A DNA stretch of 64,000 nt from CBDCCV01 sp965215025 (GTDB taxonomy: Bacteria > Bacteroidota > Rhodothermia > Rhodothermales > Salinibacteraceae): assembly GCA_965215025.1 (NCBI GenBank), contig CBDCCV010000001.1, positions 186,001 through 250,000 on the forward strand. Direction: 5' to 3'. This document shows positions 45,483-53,919 of the stretch, in pieces. Under the pieces are notes generated by a model. That model was not told where the DNA came from. It worked only from the letters and a program-made list of their open reading frames with translations, and ran no database searches. Position 1 is the stretch's first letter; every line of letters starts with the position of its first letter. The translations under genes and the position numbers were made by a program.

Positions 45483-45600
45483 CGTGTCGAACTGAGGCGC
45501 GGGTTGGGGCGTTCGTCGTCCGCGACGCATGGGCATTTTCTCGAAAGGCGAGGCGGCTGTGGGAGCGCGACGACTGACGACCGACGACGACCGACAACGG

Positions 45601-46359
45601 ATGGCAAAGGAGCCGGTCGTTGCCTGCCATCTCGGGCGCATCGGCTATGCCGAGGCGTGGGAATTGCAGAAGAGCGTGCAGGCGCGGCTGATTGCGGCCA
45701 AGCGCCGGGAGCCGCCCGAAGCGCTGCCGCACGTGCTGCTCCTGGTAGCGCATCCGCCCGTGTATACGCTCGGCAAAAGCGGCGACACGGCTCACCTGCT
45801 TCTTTCCGAAGAGGCGCTGGCCGAGCGCGGCGCCACGTTCCACCACGTAGACCGCGGCGGCGACATCACCTTCCACGGCCCCGGACAGCTTGTGGCCTAT
45901 CCGCTCCTGGACATGGAGCGCTTTTTTACCGACGTCCACCTCTACCTGCGCAGGCTGGAAGAAGCCGTGATCGGCGTGTGCGCGGATTATGGGCTGCGGG
46001 CGGGCCGCGTCGAGGGCCGCACGGGCGTGTGGATCGGGCCGGACGCGCGCGGGGCTGAGCGCAAGCTCTGCGCCCTGGGCGTGCGCCTGAGCCGCTGGGT
46101 CACCATGCACGGCCTGGCCCTGAACCTGAACACGGACCTAAGCTTTTTCGACGCCATCGTCCCCTGCGGCATCCGCGACCGGGGCGTGACCTCGCTGGCC
46201 GAGGAGTTGCGCCGCCCGGTAGACGAGGCCGAGGCGCGCGCGCGCTTCCTCCGCCGCTTTGCCGAAGGGTTCGGCGCGGAGGTGCGTCTCTGCGAAGGCG
46301 CCGGGGCACGCGCGTTCCTGGACAGCTACCTCCGCCCCGTGCCGGCGGCCGAGGCATAA
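45601..46359 (+). CDS. lipB: Octanoyltransferase LipB
   Basis: A 252-residue enzyme that moves octanoyl groups from acyl carrier protein to lipoyl domains such as GcvH. The signature RGGDITFHGPGQLVAYP lies at residues 85-101; catalytic Lys155 (AERKLCALG) and Cys189 (IVPCGIRDRGV) have the same 34-residue spacing as the E. coli pair. The start is MAKEPVVACHL; the 24-codon open stretch upstream is GACGAC repeat sequence. It follows sprA on the same strand with about 120 bases between. Confidence 0.96.
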   Translation: MAKEPVVACHLGRIGYAEAWELQKSVQARLIAAKRREPPEALPHVLLLVAHPPVYTLGKSGDTAHLLLSEEALAERGATFHHVDRGGDITFHGPGQLVAYPLLDMERFFTDVHLYLRRLEEAVIGVCADYGLRAGRVEGRTGVWIGPDARGAERKLCALGVRLSRWVTMHGLALNLNTDLSFFDAIVPCGIRDRGVTSLAEELRRPVDEAEARARFLRRFAEGFGAEVRLCEGAGARAFLDSYLRPVPAAEA

Positions 46360-46382
46360 GTGCGATGAGAGCAGGCATGGGT

Positions 46383-46406
46383 AGGGACACGATATACCGT
46401 GTCTCT
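46383..46406. repeat. Palindrome of the GTAGGGGC group, family D
   Basis: AGGGACACG, loop ATATAC, CGTGTCTCT, one mismatched pair. It lies 23 bases after the lipB stop and could fold in the RNA as a terminator-like hairpin, but no T-run follows. A perfect relative is at 47382-47409. Confidence 0.8.
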
Positions 46407-46577
46407 AAGCGAAGGCAACCCGTCGAGCGGAAACGGGGCCGCGCGGATCTAATCCGCATGGATCTAATCGAGGGCGCATCGCTTAAAGCCTCTGCGCGTG
46501 CTCATCCGCCCGCGTCCCGGCCGCTCTTCCGTGGCCCCCTTTCTTCTCACGCTTACTCGACACGCCCGCCCCGCGCC

Positions 46578-46934
46578 ATGGAACCGTTCAACACGGAACT
46601 CTTCGCCCGCCAGCTTCTCGCCGAGTCGCTTTTCTACGACGAGGAGTACGGCGCCCTCGGCAACCTCAGCCTCGTGGACGCCGAGGAGGACAAGGAGCGC
46701 TACATCGCCTCGTTCATGCCGGACGACGGCACCTTCGTCATCGAAGAGGCTACCGAGTGGGAGGCCTACGAGGCCAGCGAGGACGACGAGGTGGGCTATG
46801 CCCTCGCCATCGACAGCGAGGAGTACGCCACGTACGAGACGCCCGAGGAAACGGCCGAGGCGCTGATGGAACTCGCCCGCGAGCACAACCTCCTGCCGAG
46901 CATCACCTTGCTTTTCGAGGACGAGGTGGTGTGA
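46578..46934 (+). CDS. Acidic hypothetical protein
   Basis: A 118-residue protein beginning MEPFNTELFARQLLAESLFY. It is strongly acidic (about a third Asp and Glu), without signal peptide or membrane segment. Text such as DEEYGALGNLSLVDAEEDKERYIASFM and EEYATYETPEETAEALMELAREHN suggests alternating helices and strands. No family was recognised. The ATG is chosen because the upstream part of the frame crosses a repeat. The strong acidity could be a halophile-like trait or simply a binding surface. Confidence 0.6.
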   Translation: MEPFNTELFARQLLAESLFYDEEYGALGNLSLVDAEEDKERYIASFMPDDGTFVIEEATEWEAYEASEDDEVGYALAIDSEEYATYETPEETAEALMELAREHNLLPSITLLFEDEVV

Positions 46935-46961
46935 CCGTTCTTTCGCCTCGCGCTTCGTTGC

Positions 46962-47333
46962 TCAGGCTTGCTGCCACGCCGCCCAAGCCAGGAGCACCCA
47001 GCCCGCCAGAAACGCCGCCCCGCCGAAGGGCGTGACGAGGCCCAGCCACGACGCATCGGTGAGGACGAGCAGGTACAGGCTGCCGGAGAAGAGCACGATG
47101 CCGAGGGCAAACAGGTAGCCGGCCCAACACGCCGCGGCGCCCCACCCCTGCGCCGCCGCCCAGCCTACGAAGAGGAGCGCCAGGGCGTGGTACATCTGGT
47201 ACGCCGCGCCCGTCTTAAACGCCTCCAGCCGCGCCGGCGCGACGCGCCCCTCCAGGCCGTGCGCCCCGAACGCGCCTGCCGCCACGGCCACCCCCGCCGC
47301 CACCGCGCCGATAAGTACGAAAAGGCGCGTCAT
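46962..47333 (-). CDS. DUF423-family membrane protein
   Basis: A 123-residue protein with four membrane helices, starting MTRLFVLIGAVAAGVAVAAGAFGAHGLE. The text GAFGAHGLEGRVAPARLEAFKTGAAYQMYHALALL is the DUF423 (YwdK/YgdD) signature, and VTPFGGAAFLAGWVLLAWAA ends it as usual. Function is unknown across bacteria. A Met four codons upstream is an alternative start. It is convergent with the acidic protein gene, with 27 bases between. Confidence 0.88.
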   Translation of the reverse strand: MTRLFVLIGAVAAGVAVAAGAFGAHGLEGRVAPARLEAFKTGAAYQMYHALALLFVGWAAAQGWGAAACWAGYLFALGIVLFSGSLYLLVLTDASWLGLVTPFGGAAFLAGWVLLAWAAWQQA

Positions 47334-47381
47334 TTTTACGTCCAAGACGAGGATGGATGCGGCGAGATCTCAGGCGTTGGC

Positions 47382-47409
47382 AGGGGCACGCACGCTATAC
47401 CGTGCCCCT
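47382..47409. repeat. Perfect palindrome of the GTAGGGGC group, family D
   Basis: AGGGGCACG, loop CACGCTATAC, CGTGCCCCT, then ACGC. A nine-base perfect stem. It lies between the lipoprotein stop (47460, minus strand) and the DUF423 start. It shares the loop end TATAC and CGTG with the copy at 46383. Confidence 0.85.
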
Positions 47410-47459
47410 ACGCAAAAAATGGCACCTCCGCCGAAACCGAACACGGCCCAGAGGTCCAA

Positions 47460-47993
47460 CTACCCGATGTCCAAGCTAAACGGATAGACGACGTCGTTGA
47501 CCTTGAGCGTGTACGGCCCGGCCTCGTAGCGCCCGTCGAGCGGGAGGTAGAAGCGGTACGGGCGGAGCACCGGCTCGCAGACGACCCCGCGCGGACGGCG
47601 CATCTGGAGCGCGACCTCAACGAGGTGACCGCGCCGTTGCTGCGTGGCACCGCTTAGGCTCATGCAGGCGTCCGGCAACGTGCCCTTGATGAGCAGCTCG
47701 ACGGGCACGCGCGCCGTATCGGCGTCTGCCGCTTCGGGCGGCTCGGCGTGGCGCACGATCACCTCGCCGATGGGCGCGGGGTAGACGAAATGACGCACGG
47801 CAGAATCCGGCGGCGTGACGACGAGCGTGCGGCGCCCGTCGCCGGCGCGGCCTTCGTAGCGGTGGCCGTAGCGCTGGTCCGGCGGCTTGCGGCTCTCCTC
47901 CGAGCCTGCGCAGCCCGCCGCTGCGGCCAGCGCGAGCGCGGTCAGCATCCACAGGCTTGCCAGGAAGAAGCGCGCGCCGTGTGCTCCCTTCAT
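47460..47993 (-). CDS. Hypothetical lipoprotein
   Basis: A 177-residue protein with a lipoprotein signal peptide; the hydrophobic stretch runs LWMLTALALAAAAGC, attaching lipid at Cys28. The rest has beta-rich text (RRTLVVTPPDSAVRHFVYPAPIGEVIVRH, PVELLIKGTLPDACMSL, GPYTLKVNDVVYPFSLDI), with two further Cys residues that could pair. No family was recognised. It begins three bases after the rsfS stop, so the two genes are probably translated from one message. Confidence 0.7.
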   Translation of the reverse strand: MKGAHGARFFLASLWMLTALALAAAAGCAGSEESRKPPDQRYGHRYEGRAGDGRRTLVVTPPDSAVRHFVYPAPIGEVIVRHAEPPEAADADTARVPVELLIKGTLPDACMSLSGATQQRRGHLVEVALQMRRPRGVVCEPVLRPYRFYLPLDGRYEAGPYTLKVNDVVYPFSLDIG

Positions 47994-47996
47994 GAG

Positions 47997-48452
47997 CTAC
48001 CGCTCGTTCGCCGCTTGGAGCAGATGCACCTCTGCCGCCGAGCCGGCCTCGCCCGAGACGTGCTCGACGCGGGCGTCGCCCCAGAGGCGTTCGAGGTCGT
48101 AGAACGCGCGCCGGTCCTCGCTAAAGACGTGCACGACGAGGTCCACGTAGTCGAGCAGCACCCAGCGCAGGTGCTCGAACCCTTCCTCGTGCCAAGGCCG
48201 CTCGCCCGTCCCCTCCTCGCGGATGCGCTCGCGCACGGCGTTGGCCACGGCGCGCACCTGGCGGTCCGAGCCGCCCGTGCCGATCACGAAAAAGTCCGCC
48301 ACGGCGCCGCTCACCGCGCGCAGGTCCAGCACGGTGATGTCTTGCGCCTTGCGCTCGAGCATAGCGTCCACGGCGTAAGCGGCCAGGCGGCAGGCGGGGT
48401 TGCGCGGCGTCTTTTTTCCAGACGCGCTGCTGTGACTGCGAACAGGGGTCAT
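47997..48452 (-). CDS. rsfS: Ribosome silencing factor
   Basis: A 151-residue protein of the RsfS/Iojap family, which binds ribosomal protein L14 and blocks subunit joining in starvation. Conserved text includes AVDAMLERKAQDITVLDLRAVSGAVADFFVIGTGGSDRQVRAVANAV and WVLLDYVDLVVHVFSEDRRAFYDLERLWGDA. Starts at 48452 and 48470 are both possible. The gene lies downstream of a LytR_C gene on the same strand, an arrangement often seen in this group. Confidence 0.95.
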   Translation of the reverse strand: MTPVRSHSSASGKKTPRNPACRLAAYAVDAMLERKAQDITVLDLRAVSGAVADFFVIGTGGSDRQVRAVANAVRERIREEGTGERPWHEEGFEHLRWVLLDYVDLVVHVFSEDRRAFYDLERLWGDARVEHVSGEAGSAAEVHLLQAANER

Positions 48453-48600
48453 CTCTCCGAGGGTTCCCATAAGCTTTAGCGGCGTGCCTCCTCTTTTGTG
48501 GAACGGGCGTGTGCGGTGCGGTTCTTCATGCCTGAAGGTCTGGTTGGTCATGAGGGATGCGAAAGGCGCGCCGCCGTGCTTCCAGGGGGCGGCGCGTTGG

Positions 48601-49110
48601 TTACGAGTCGTCGTCCTGGAAGGGCCGAAGCGCGGCGTAGTCGCGGCCGAGGACCACGGAGGCGTCGAGGTAATACTCGGGCTGGAGGTCCTGGCGGACG
48701 CGCTCTTCGGGGATGCCCAGCGCGGCGGCCACGCGGCGGGCGGCGTCGAGGTCGCCCACGCGGTCCACCACGAAGGAGCGCGGCTCGTCAAACGAGGAGT
48801 GGTTGCCGGCCTCGACCACGTCGAAGCCCTGCGCGCGCAGGTAGCGCGTCGTCTGAGCGGCGATGCCAGGGGCGCCGGAGCCGTTGCGCACGGCCACCTG
48901 CACGATCTCGCCTGTGGCGCCGCTACTGCTGGCGCGGGCCTCGGTACGTGCCGGGCGGGCCGCGTCGCCGCCGCTGCCCCCAAAGACGCCGCCGGGCAGG
49001 ACGCTGCCGGTGACGAAGCCGTAGAGCAGCACCAGAACGCCCAACCCGACCACCACGAGCGCCACATTAAGCGCCCGGCCGGTCCAATGGCTCTGCTGTT
49101 TTCCTGCCAT
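48601..49110 (-). CDS. LytR_C-domain membrane-anchored protein
   Basis: A 169-residue protein. A short basic start and one membrane helix (ALNVALVVVGLGVLVLLYGFVTG, about residues 13-35) are followed by a polar linker and a LytR C-terminal domain (VQVAVRNGSGAPGIAAQTTRYLRAQGFDVVEAGN ... VLGRDYAALRPFQDD). The domain occurs in cell-wall polymer ligases and alone; its role is unclear. It probably faces the periplasm. It precedes rsfS with 148 bases between; the start MAGKQQSHW gives the normal anchor. Confidence 0.82.
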   Translation of the reverse strand: MAGKQQSHWTGRALNVALVVVGLGVLVLLYGFVTGSVLPGGVFGGSGGDAARPARTEARASSSGATGEIVQVAVRNGSGAPGIAAQTTRYLRAQGFDVVEAGNHSSFDEPRSFVVDRVGDLDAARRVAAALGIPEERVRQDLQPEYYLDASVVLGRDYAALRPFQDDDS

Positions 49111-49235
49111 AGCTCTGGGCGCGCTGGCGTGGTGCGGCTGCGATGCCCGCCGGGTGCGTGTAAGCAAGAAAGCGCGGCCGGCCGCTCCGGGGGAGGGCCT
49201 GCCGCGCTATCCGTGAGGCGGGGGCGCTTGAGCAC

Positions 49236-49775
49236 TTAGCGCGGCAGGTCGTCGTTCCAGAAGAGGCTGCTGGGTGCGGTGCCGGCTTGCACGTTGAAGC
49301 TGCTTCCGCCGTACGGGCTGTAGAAGCCGCCCCGCGGGCCGAGGTAGCCGCCGTACGGACTCTGCCGCATCTGCAAGTGGATCTGCATGTTCTCCGTGGG
49401 CCGGTAAGCGATCTCGGCATTGCGCAAAAAGACGCGTGTGCTCTGGTCCTCGCCGAAAAGGTCGCCGCTGAAGGGCTGCATCAGGCTCACGTCCACGCGC
49501 GCGGCCAGCTTCTGGTCGAACTGCCACATAAACGAGGAGGTGTACATCCCCATCGACGCGCTCTGGCCGCCAAAGGAGTTGTACGACATCTCGTACGAAT
49601 GGCCCATGCGGAAGTGCTCGGCGCTGAACGCCTTGTCGAGCGCCGCCTGGAAGCGCCCCTCATCGTACACGCGCGCCGAGGACGGGCCGGGCGCGTCCGT
49701 GCGGAACTGGGCCTGGGCCGGCATCGCTACGCTGAGCGAGAGCACCAGAAAGAAGAGGAGAAGAGTGCTGCGCAT
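49236..49775 (-). CDS. Small secreted protein, possibly an outer-membrane component
   Basis: A 179-residue protein with a signal peptide (STLLLFFLVLSLSVAMPAQAQ). The mature part has aromatic and Gly-rich text (GHSYEMSYNSFGGQSASMGMYTSSFMWQF, QLAARVDVSLMQP-like strand, then RQSPYGGYLGPRGGF). Alternating polar and hydrophobic residues suggest beta-strands, perhaps a small barrel, but no family was recognised. A strong promoter and a GGAGGA ribosome-binding site just before the ATG predict high expression. It heads the strand that continues to the LytR_C and rsfS genes. Confidence 0.75.
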   Translation of the reverse strand: MRSTLLLFFLVLSLSVAMPAQAQFRTDAPGPSSARVYDEGRFQAALDKAFSAEHFRMGHSYEMSYNSFGGQSASMGMYTSSFMWQFDQKLAARVDVSLMQPFSGDLFGEDQSTRVFLRNAEIAYRPTENMQIHLQMRQSPYGGYLGPRGGFYSPYGGSSFNVQAGTAPSSLFWNDDLPR

Positions 49776-49817
49776 AAAAGTCCTCCGGTTGGAAAAGTAC
49801 GACCCGCGTGCGTATGT

Positions 49818-49846
49818 ATGATAGCGGGCCGAGGCGCTTTTGTCAA
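49818..49846 (-). promoter_or_regulatory. Strong sigma-70-like promoter for the secreted protein
   Basis: On the minus strand TTGACA (49841-49846), 17 bases, TATCAT (49818-49823). Transcription would start near 49811, about 36 bases before the ATG at 49775. A GGAGGA lies six bases before that ATG. The best promoter-plus-ribosome-site combination in the window. Confidence 0.7.
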
Positions 49847-49982
49847 GAACCAGCGGCCCCGCTTTTTGTTCGACCGCCCGCCACGAAATACGGTAAACGG
49901 ATAACGGCGGACGACGCTCCACAGGCCGAAGTCGCCGGCTGCTGCCCTCCGCTCCCCCACTCGCCCGCTCTTCTTTTCCAGA

Positions 49983-50990
49983 ATGCCCACCCTCCTCGGC
50001 ATCGAAAGCTCGTGCGACGACACGGCGGCGGCCATCGTGCGCGGCGGCGATTTGCTGTCGAGCGTGATTTCGTCGCAGGACGTGCACGCGGGCTTTGGCG
50101 GTGTGGTGCCAGAACTGGCCTCGCGCGATCACCAGCGCCTCGTCGTGCCCGTGGTCGAGCAGGCGCTCGAAGAGGCCGGCTGCACGCGCGCCGACCTTGA
50201 CGCCGTGGCGGTGACGTACGGGCCGGGCCTCGCCGGCTCGCTCCTTGTAGGGCTGAGCTTTGCCAAGGCGCTCGCCTTCGGCCTCGGCGTCCCGCTCATT
50301 GGCGTGAACCATTTGGAGGGGCACCTCTACTCCGTGCTGATTGAAGAGCCGAAGCCGCCGCTGCCCTACCTCTGCCTCGTTGCCAGCGGCGGGCACACGC
50401 AGCTCGTCCTCGTCGAAGAAAATTTCCAGCACCGGCTCCTGGGAAAAACGCGCGACGACGCCGCCGGCGAGGCGTTCGACAAGGTCGCCAAGCTGTTCGG
50501 CCTGGGCTACCCCGGCGGACCGGAGATCGACCGCCTCGCCTCTGGCGGCGATCCGGCCTTCCACGACTTCCCGCGCTCGCGGCCCGGCGGCTACGACTTC
50601 TCCTTTAGCGGCCTCAAAACCTCGGTCCTCTACTACCTCAACGGCTTTTCGGAAGACGTGCGCGCGCAGCTTTTGCAAGACCACCGCGCCGACCTCTCAG
50701 CCGCGTTTCAGGAAGCCGTGGTGGACGTGCTTGTAGACGCCCTCCGCCGCGCCGCCGAGGAGACGGGCGCGCGGCACGTCGCCATCGCCGGGGGCGTCTC
50801 GGCCAACAGCCGCCTGCGCGCACGCGCCGAGGCCGCCGCCGAGGCGGACGGCTTCCGCCTCTACCTGCCGGCCCTGCGCTACTGCGTGGACAACGCCGCC
50901 ATGATCGCCGTGACGGGGTTTTACAAATGGCAAGCCGGGCACGAAAGCCCGCTCACGCTCACGGCTCAACCGAGTCTGACGCTAGGGTAG
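49983..50990 (+). CDS. tsaD: tRNA N6-adenosine threonylcarbamoyltransferase
   Basis: A 335-residue enzyme of the Kae1/TsaD family that completes the t6A37 modification of ANN-reading tRNAs. It starts MPTLLGIESSCDDTAAAIV; metal-binding His110 and His114 lie in VNHLEGHLYS; SGGHTQLVLV and AIAGGVSANSRLRA are other family motifs. Length is normal (about 335-345). It is first of two plus-strand genes, divergent from the secreted-protein gene. TsaB, TsaC and TsaE are not in the window. Confidence 0.97.
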   Translation: MPTLLGIESSCDDTAAAIVRGGDLLSSVISSQDVHAGFGGVVPELASRDHQRLVVPVVEQALEEAGCTRADLDAVAVTYGPGLAGSLLVGLSFAKALAFGLGVPLIGVNHLEGHLYSVLIEEPKPPLPYLCLVASGGHTQLVLVEENFQHRLLGKTRDDAAGEAFDKVAKLFGLGYPGGPEIDRLASGGDPAFHDFPRSRPGGYDFSFSGLKTSVLYYLNGFSEDVRAQLLQDHRADLSAAFQEAVVDVLVDALRRAAEETGARHVAIAGGVSANSRLRARAEAAAEADGFRLYLPALRYCVDNAAMIAVTGFYKWQAGHESPLTLTAQPSLTLG

Positions 50991-51089
50991 AATCGAAAGA
51001 ATCGAGGAGACGACGAGAGAAAGAAACGAAGCGCCGCCCCTTTTCGTCGTTTCTCCGCCTCATCGTTTTCCTGTTTCCCGAGACACGCC

Positions 51090-52118
51090 ATGCTCAAGAA
51101 AATCCTCATCGCCGGTCTCGTGCTCGTCGCCTTGGGCCTCGCGGCGGCCGGCGTGGGCTACTGGCTCGTCTTCGGGCCGAACACGGCGGACTACGAGGGC
51201 GCGCGCGGCGTGAAGATCCCGCGCGGCGCCTCATTCGCCGAGGTGGCGGACTCGCTCGCGGCCGGCGGCGTGATCGCCTCGCGGCAGCGGCTCGAATGGG
51301 TGGGCCGGGCCACGGGCTGGGCCGATCAGGTCAAGGCCGGCTACTACCGCTTCGAGAGCGGCGCCTCGAACTACGACATCCTCGACACCATCCGAAAAGG
51401 TTTGCAGTCGCCCGTGAAGGTGACGATCCCGCCCGGCACGCGCCCGGAGGTCGTGGCCGCCGTGGCCGCGCGCGAGATGGCCTTCCCCGCCGACTCCTTC
51501 CGCGCCGCGCTACGGGACACGGCCCTGGCGCGCTCGCTCGGCACGGACACGACGCACCTCTTCGGCTACCTCTTGCCAGAGACGTACCAGTTCTACTGGC
51601 TCGCCCCGCCGGAGCAGGTGATCCGCAAGGCGAAGGAAAGCTTCGACCGCCTCTACGCCGCCGAGGCCGACAGCCAGAGCGTGAGCGCGGAGGAGGCCCT
51701 GCGCCTGGCTTCCATCGTGGAGTGGGAGACGGGCATCGCCGAGGAGAAGCCCCGCATCGCGGGCGTGTACCTCAACCGCCTGCGCGACGGCTGGCCGCTC
51801 CAGGCCGACCCCACGGTGCAGTACGCTGTGATGGAGCGCGAGGGGCAGAAGCGCCGCCTGCTGTTCGAGGACTACGACATCGCGCATCCGTACAACACGT
51901 ACGGCTACCGCGGCCTGCCGCCCGGCCCGCTCACCAACCCCTCGCCCTCGTCCGTGCGCGCGGTCTTGCAGCCGGAAGAGCACGGGTACTTCTACTTCGT
52001 AGCCACGGGCGAGGGCGGCCACATCTTCAGCCGCACGCTCAGCGAGCACAACCGCGCCGCCGAGCGCTACTACAAGCGGATGCGCGAGCGCCGCCGCGCG
52101 CAGCGCGAGGACGACTGA
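51090..52118 (+). CDS. mltG: Endolytic murein transglycosylase MltG
   Basis: A 342-residue membrane-anchored enzyme that cuts nascent peptidoglycan strands. One N-terminal helix (KILIAGLVLVALGLAAAGVGYWLVF) is followed by a LysM-like subdomain and the YceG catalytic domain with LASIVEWETGIAEEKPRIAGVYLNRL. Glu211 is the expected catalytic residue; the usual Lys after it is Trp here. PLQADPTVQYA and NTYGYRGLPPGPLTNPS are family motifs. It follows tsaD with about 100 bases between. Confidence 0.95.
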   Translation: MLKKILIAGLVLVALGLAAAGVGYWLVFGPNTADYEGARGVKIPRGASFAEVADSLAAGGVIASRQRLEWVGRATGWADQVKAGYYRFESGASNYDILDTIRKGLQSPVKVTIPPGTRPEVVAAVAAREMAFPADSFRAALRDTALARSLGTDTTHLFGYLLPETYQFYWLAPPEQVIRKAKESFDRLYAAEADSQSVSAEEALRLASIVEWETGIAEEKPRIAGVYLNRLRDGWPLQADPTVQYAVMEREGQKRRLLFEDYDIAHPYNTYGYRGLPPGPLTNPSPSSVRAVLQPEEHGYFYFVATGEGGHIFSRTLSEHNRAAERYYKRMRERRRAQREDD

Positions 52119-52141
52119 CAGCCTGCTCCGGTACCGGGGAT

Positions 52142-52183
52142 GGACGAATGACGACCAATCTGCATCCCCGTCGTCATTCGTCC
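52142..52183. terminator. 14-bp perfect inverted repeat between convergent genes
   Basis: GGACGAATGACGAC, a 14-base loop, then its exact reverse complement. It lies between the mltG stop and the porin stop and could end both messages or act as a buffer. It belongs to the GACGAC repeat group; there is no clear T-run, so factor-independent termination is unproved. Confidence 0.6.
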
Positions 52184-52197
52184 GTCGTCGTGCGCTG

Positions 52198-53802
52198 TTA
52201 GAACGAGTACGTCAGGCCAAGGAGGAAGAAGTTGCGGCGCACGTCCTCGTTGGCGATGGGCGGGTTGGCGATGTCGGGATCGGCGTAGGGCACGTAGCGG
52301 TCCTCGAAGCGCTGCTGCGCGTAGCCGAGGTTGATCATCACGCGCTCGTCGAAGGCGTAGCCCAGGCCGGCCGAGAGGTACGTCTTGGAACGGTCCACGC
52401 CGCCGGAAATCTCGTCGGAGCGCGGGTCGGGCTGGTAGGCGAAGCCGCCGCGCAGGGCCACGCCGCCCAGCATCAGCTCGGCGCCCAGGCGCGTGTTGAC
52501 CACGGCGTCGTAGTCATCGCGGATGGCGCGGTTCGTGTCGCTGAAGTCGTCGAAATCGGAGTTGATCTCAAGCTGCGTCCAGTCCACAAACTCGGCGTCG
52601 AGGGCGAGCGTGAGGTCAGCCGCGCCGCCGGTGAGCGTGGCGGCGTTGAGAACGAGGCCACCGCCGAGGCGCCACGGCGTGCGCACCCGGTACTCGTAGG
52701 CGCTGCGGCCCACGTCGCCGGGCTGATCGCCGTAGGAGAGCGTGCCGCCCTGGCTGAAGAAGGTGGTGATGGAGGCCAGCGTGTACGTCTCCTCGACGCG
52801 GTAGAACGTGGGCGTCTCGACGGTCAAGCCGGCGCGCAGGCCGGGCGTGAGCGCGGCGGAGAGGCCCGCGCGCAGGTTGCCGCCCACGAGGTCGGACTCG
52901 AACCCGGAGCGGAACTGCACGGCGCGCAGCCCGGCGTACTCGACGCCATTGCGGATGACGACGTAATCGGCGTTTTGGCCCTGGTCGTCTTCCTCGATGA
53001 AGTTCTCGAAGCGGTACGTCCCGAACACCACGTTGGCCGAGAGGCCGAGCATGAGACCCTTCGACGCCTCGACGGCGCCGCCGAAGTTCGCCTCGCTCAT
53101 CCGCCCTTCCTCGGTCACGCGGCCGGACTGCCCCACGCTCGTCCCCGGCAGGACAGCCTGCTCGAACGGGTACTCGCCCGCGTCAAAATCGCCCTCGAAA
53201 AACTCGATGGCCCCCGCCTCGAAAGCGATGAACGGCAGCCGGTTGCTGGCGATGTTGTCGGGGAAGAACACGCCGTCGTCGCCCACGGCGTACTCGTCGT
53301 CAAAGGGCAAGAAGGAGGTGGTGATGGAGTTGGCGCTGTTGGTGGCGCCGAAGCCCAGCTCGCGCTCGAACGTGTTCACCTGGTTGAGGCCAGCCCCGAA
53401 GACGAGCGAGCCGCGCGAGGTGGGAAAGCTGTAGACGAGGGCGAAGTTGCCCCCGTAGTCGCTCACGGACTGGTCCTGCCCGGCGGAGAAGACCTGCGGC
53501 ACCTCGTAGACGGCCTCGTCGCGCGCGCGCAGGAGGCCCAGCGTGCCAGCGGCCTGCGAGGCCTCGAAGTAGCCCAGCCCGGCCGGATTGGTAAAGAGCA
53601 TGGTGTAATCGGCAAAGCCGCCAATGCCGGCCCCGCCGAGCGCCGTCATGCGCGCGCCGGTGGCAGGCAGGCGCTCGGAGAAACGCAGCGCGTCATCGGC
53701 CACTTGCGCGCGGGCCGCCTGCGGGAAGCCGATCAGCAAGAGCAGGGCGAGCAACGCGCCGGCTGCATGACGGAGCGCTCGGACGTTTTCTTGGCGTGCC
53801 AT
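52198..53802 (-). CDS. OmpP1/FadL-family outer-membrane porin
   Basis: A 534-residue protein. The signal peptide (LRHAAGALLALLLLIGFPQAARAQ) precedes the family start TGARMTALGGAGIGGFADYTMLFTNPAGLGYFE, which forms the inner hatch. A barrel follows, ending with LGYAFDERVMINLGYAQQRFED and the aromatic end LLGLTYSF. FadL-type proteins import hydrophobic compounds; PorV of type IX secretion is a member of the same superfamily, but this one is longer than PorV (about 390). It is convergent with mltG. Confidence 0.88.
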   Translation of the reverse strand: MARQENVRALRHAAGALLALLLLIGFPQAARAQVADDALRFSERLPATGARMTALGGAGIGGFADYTMLFTNPAGLGYFEASQAAGTLGLLRARDEAVYEVPQVFSAGQDQSVSDYGGNFALVYSFPTSRGSLVFGAGLNQVNTFERELGFGATNSANSITTSFLPFDDEYAVGDDGVFFPDNIASNRLPFIAFEAGAIEFFEGDFDAGEYPFEQAVLPGTSVGQSGRVTEEGRMSEANFGGAVEASKGLMLGLSANVVFGTYRFENFIEEDDQGQNADYVVIRNGVEYAGLRAVQFRSGFESDLVGGNLRAGLSAALTPGLRAGLTVETPTFYRVEETYTLASITTFFSQGGTLSYGDQPGDVGRSAYEYRVRTPWRLGGGLVLNAATLTGGAADLTLALDAEFVDWTQLEINSDFDDFSDTNRAIRDDYDAVVNTRLGAELMLGGVALRGGFAYQPDPRSDEISGGVDRSKTYLSAGLGYAFDERVMINLGYAQQRFEDRYVPYADPDIANPPIANEDVRRNFFLLGLTYSF

Positions 53803-53919
53803 AGGTCGTTTGTTTTCAGATGGTTGCCAGAAGATGCTTTCGAGCGTGCGGCCACAGAAAAGGCCCACGCCCTACGCGCGGGCCTTCGGCTGCGTCCACG
53901 CGCCGGCGGGCGCGCGAAG

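Noticed and set aside
43878..45641. 587-residue minus-strand ORF at the end of sprA
   Set aside because: Same reason: antisense shadow of a real gene, no domain text.
52198..53802. Calling the porin PorV of type IX secretion
   Set aside because: It is longer than PorV and matches general OmpP1/FadL text; being in the same window as sprA is not enough.
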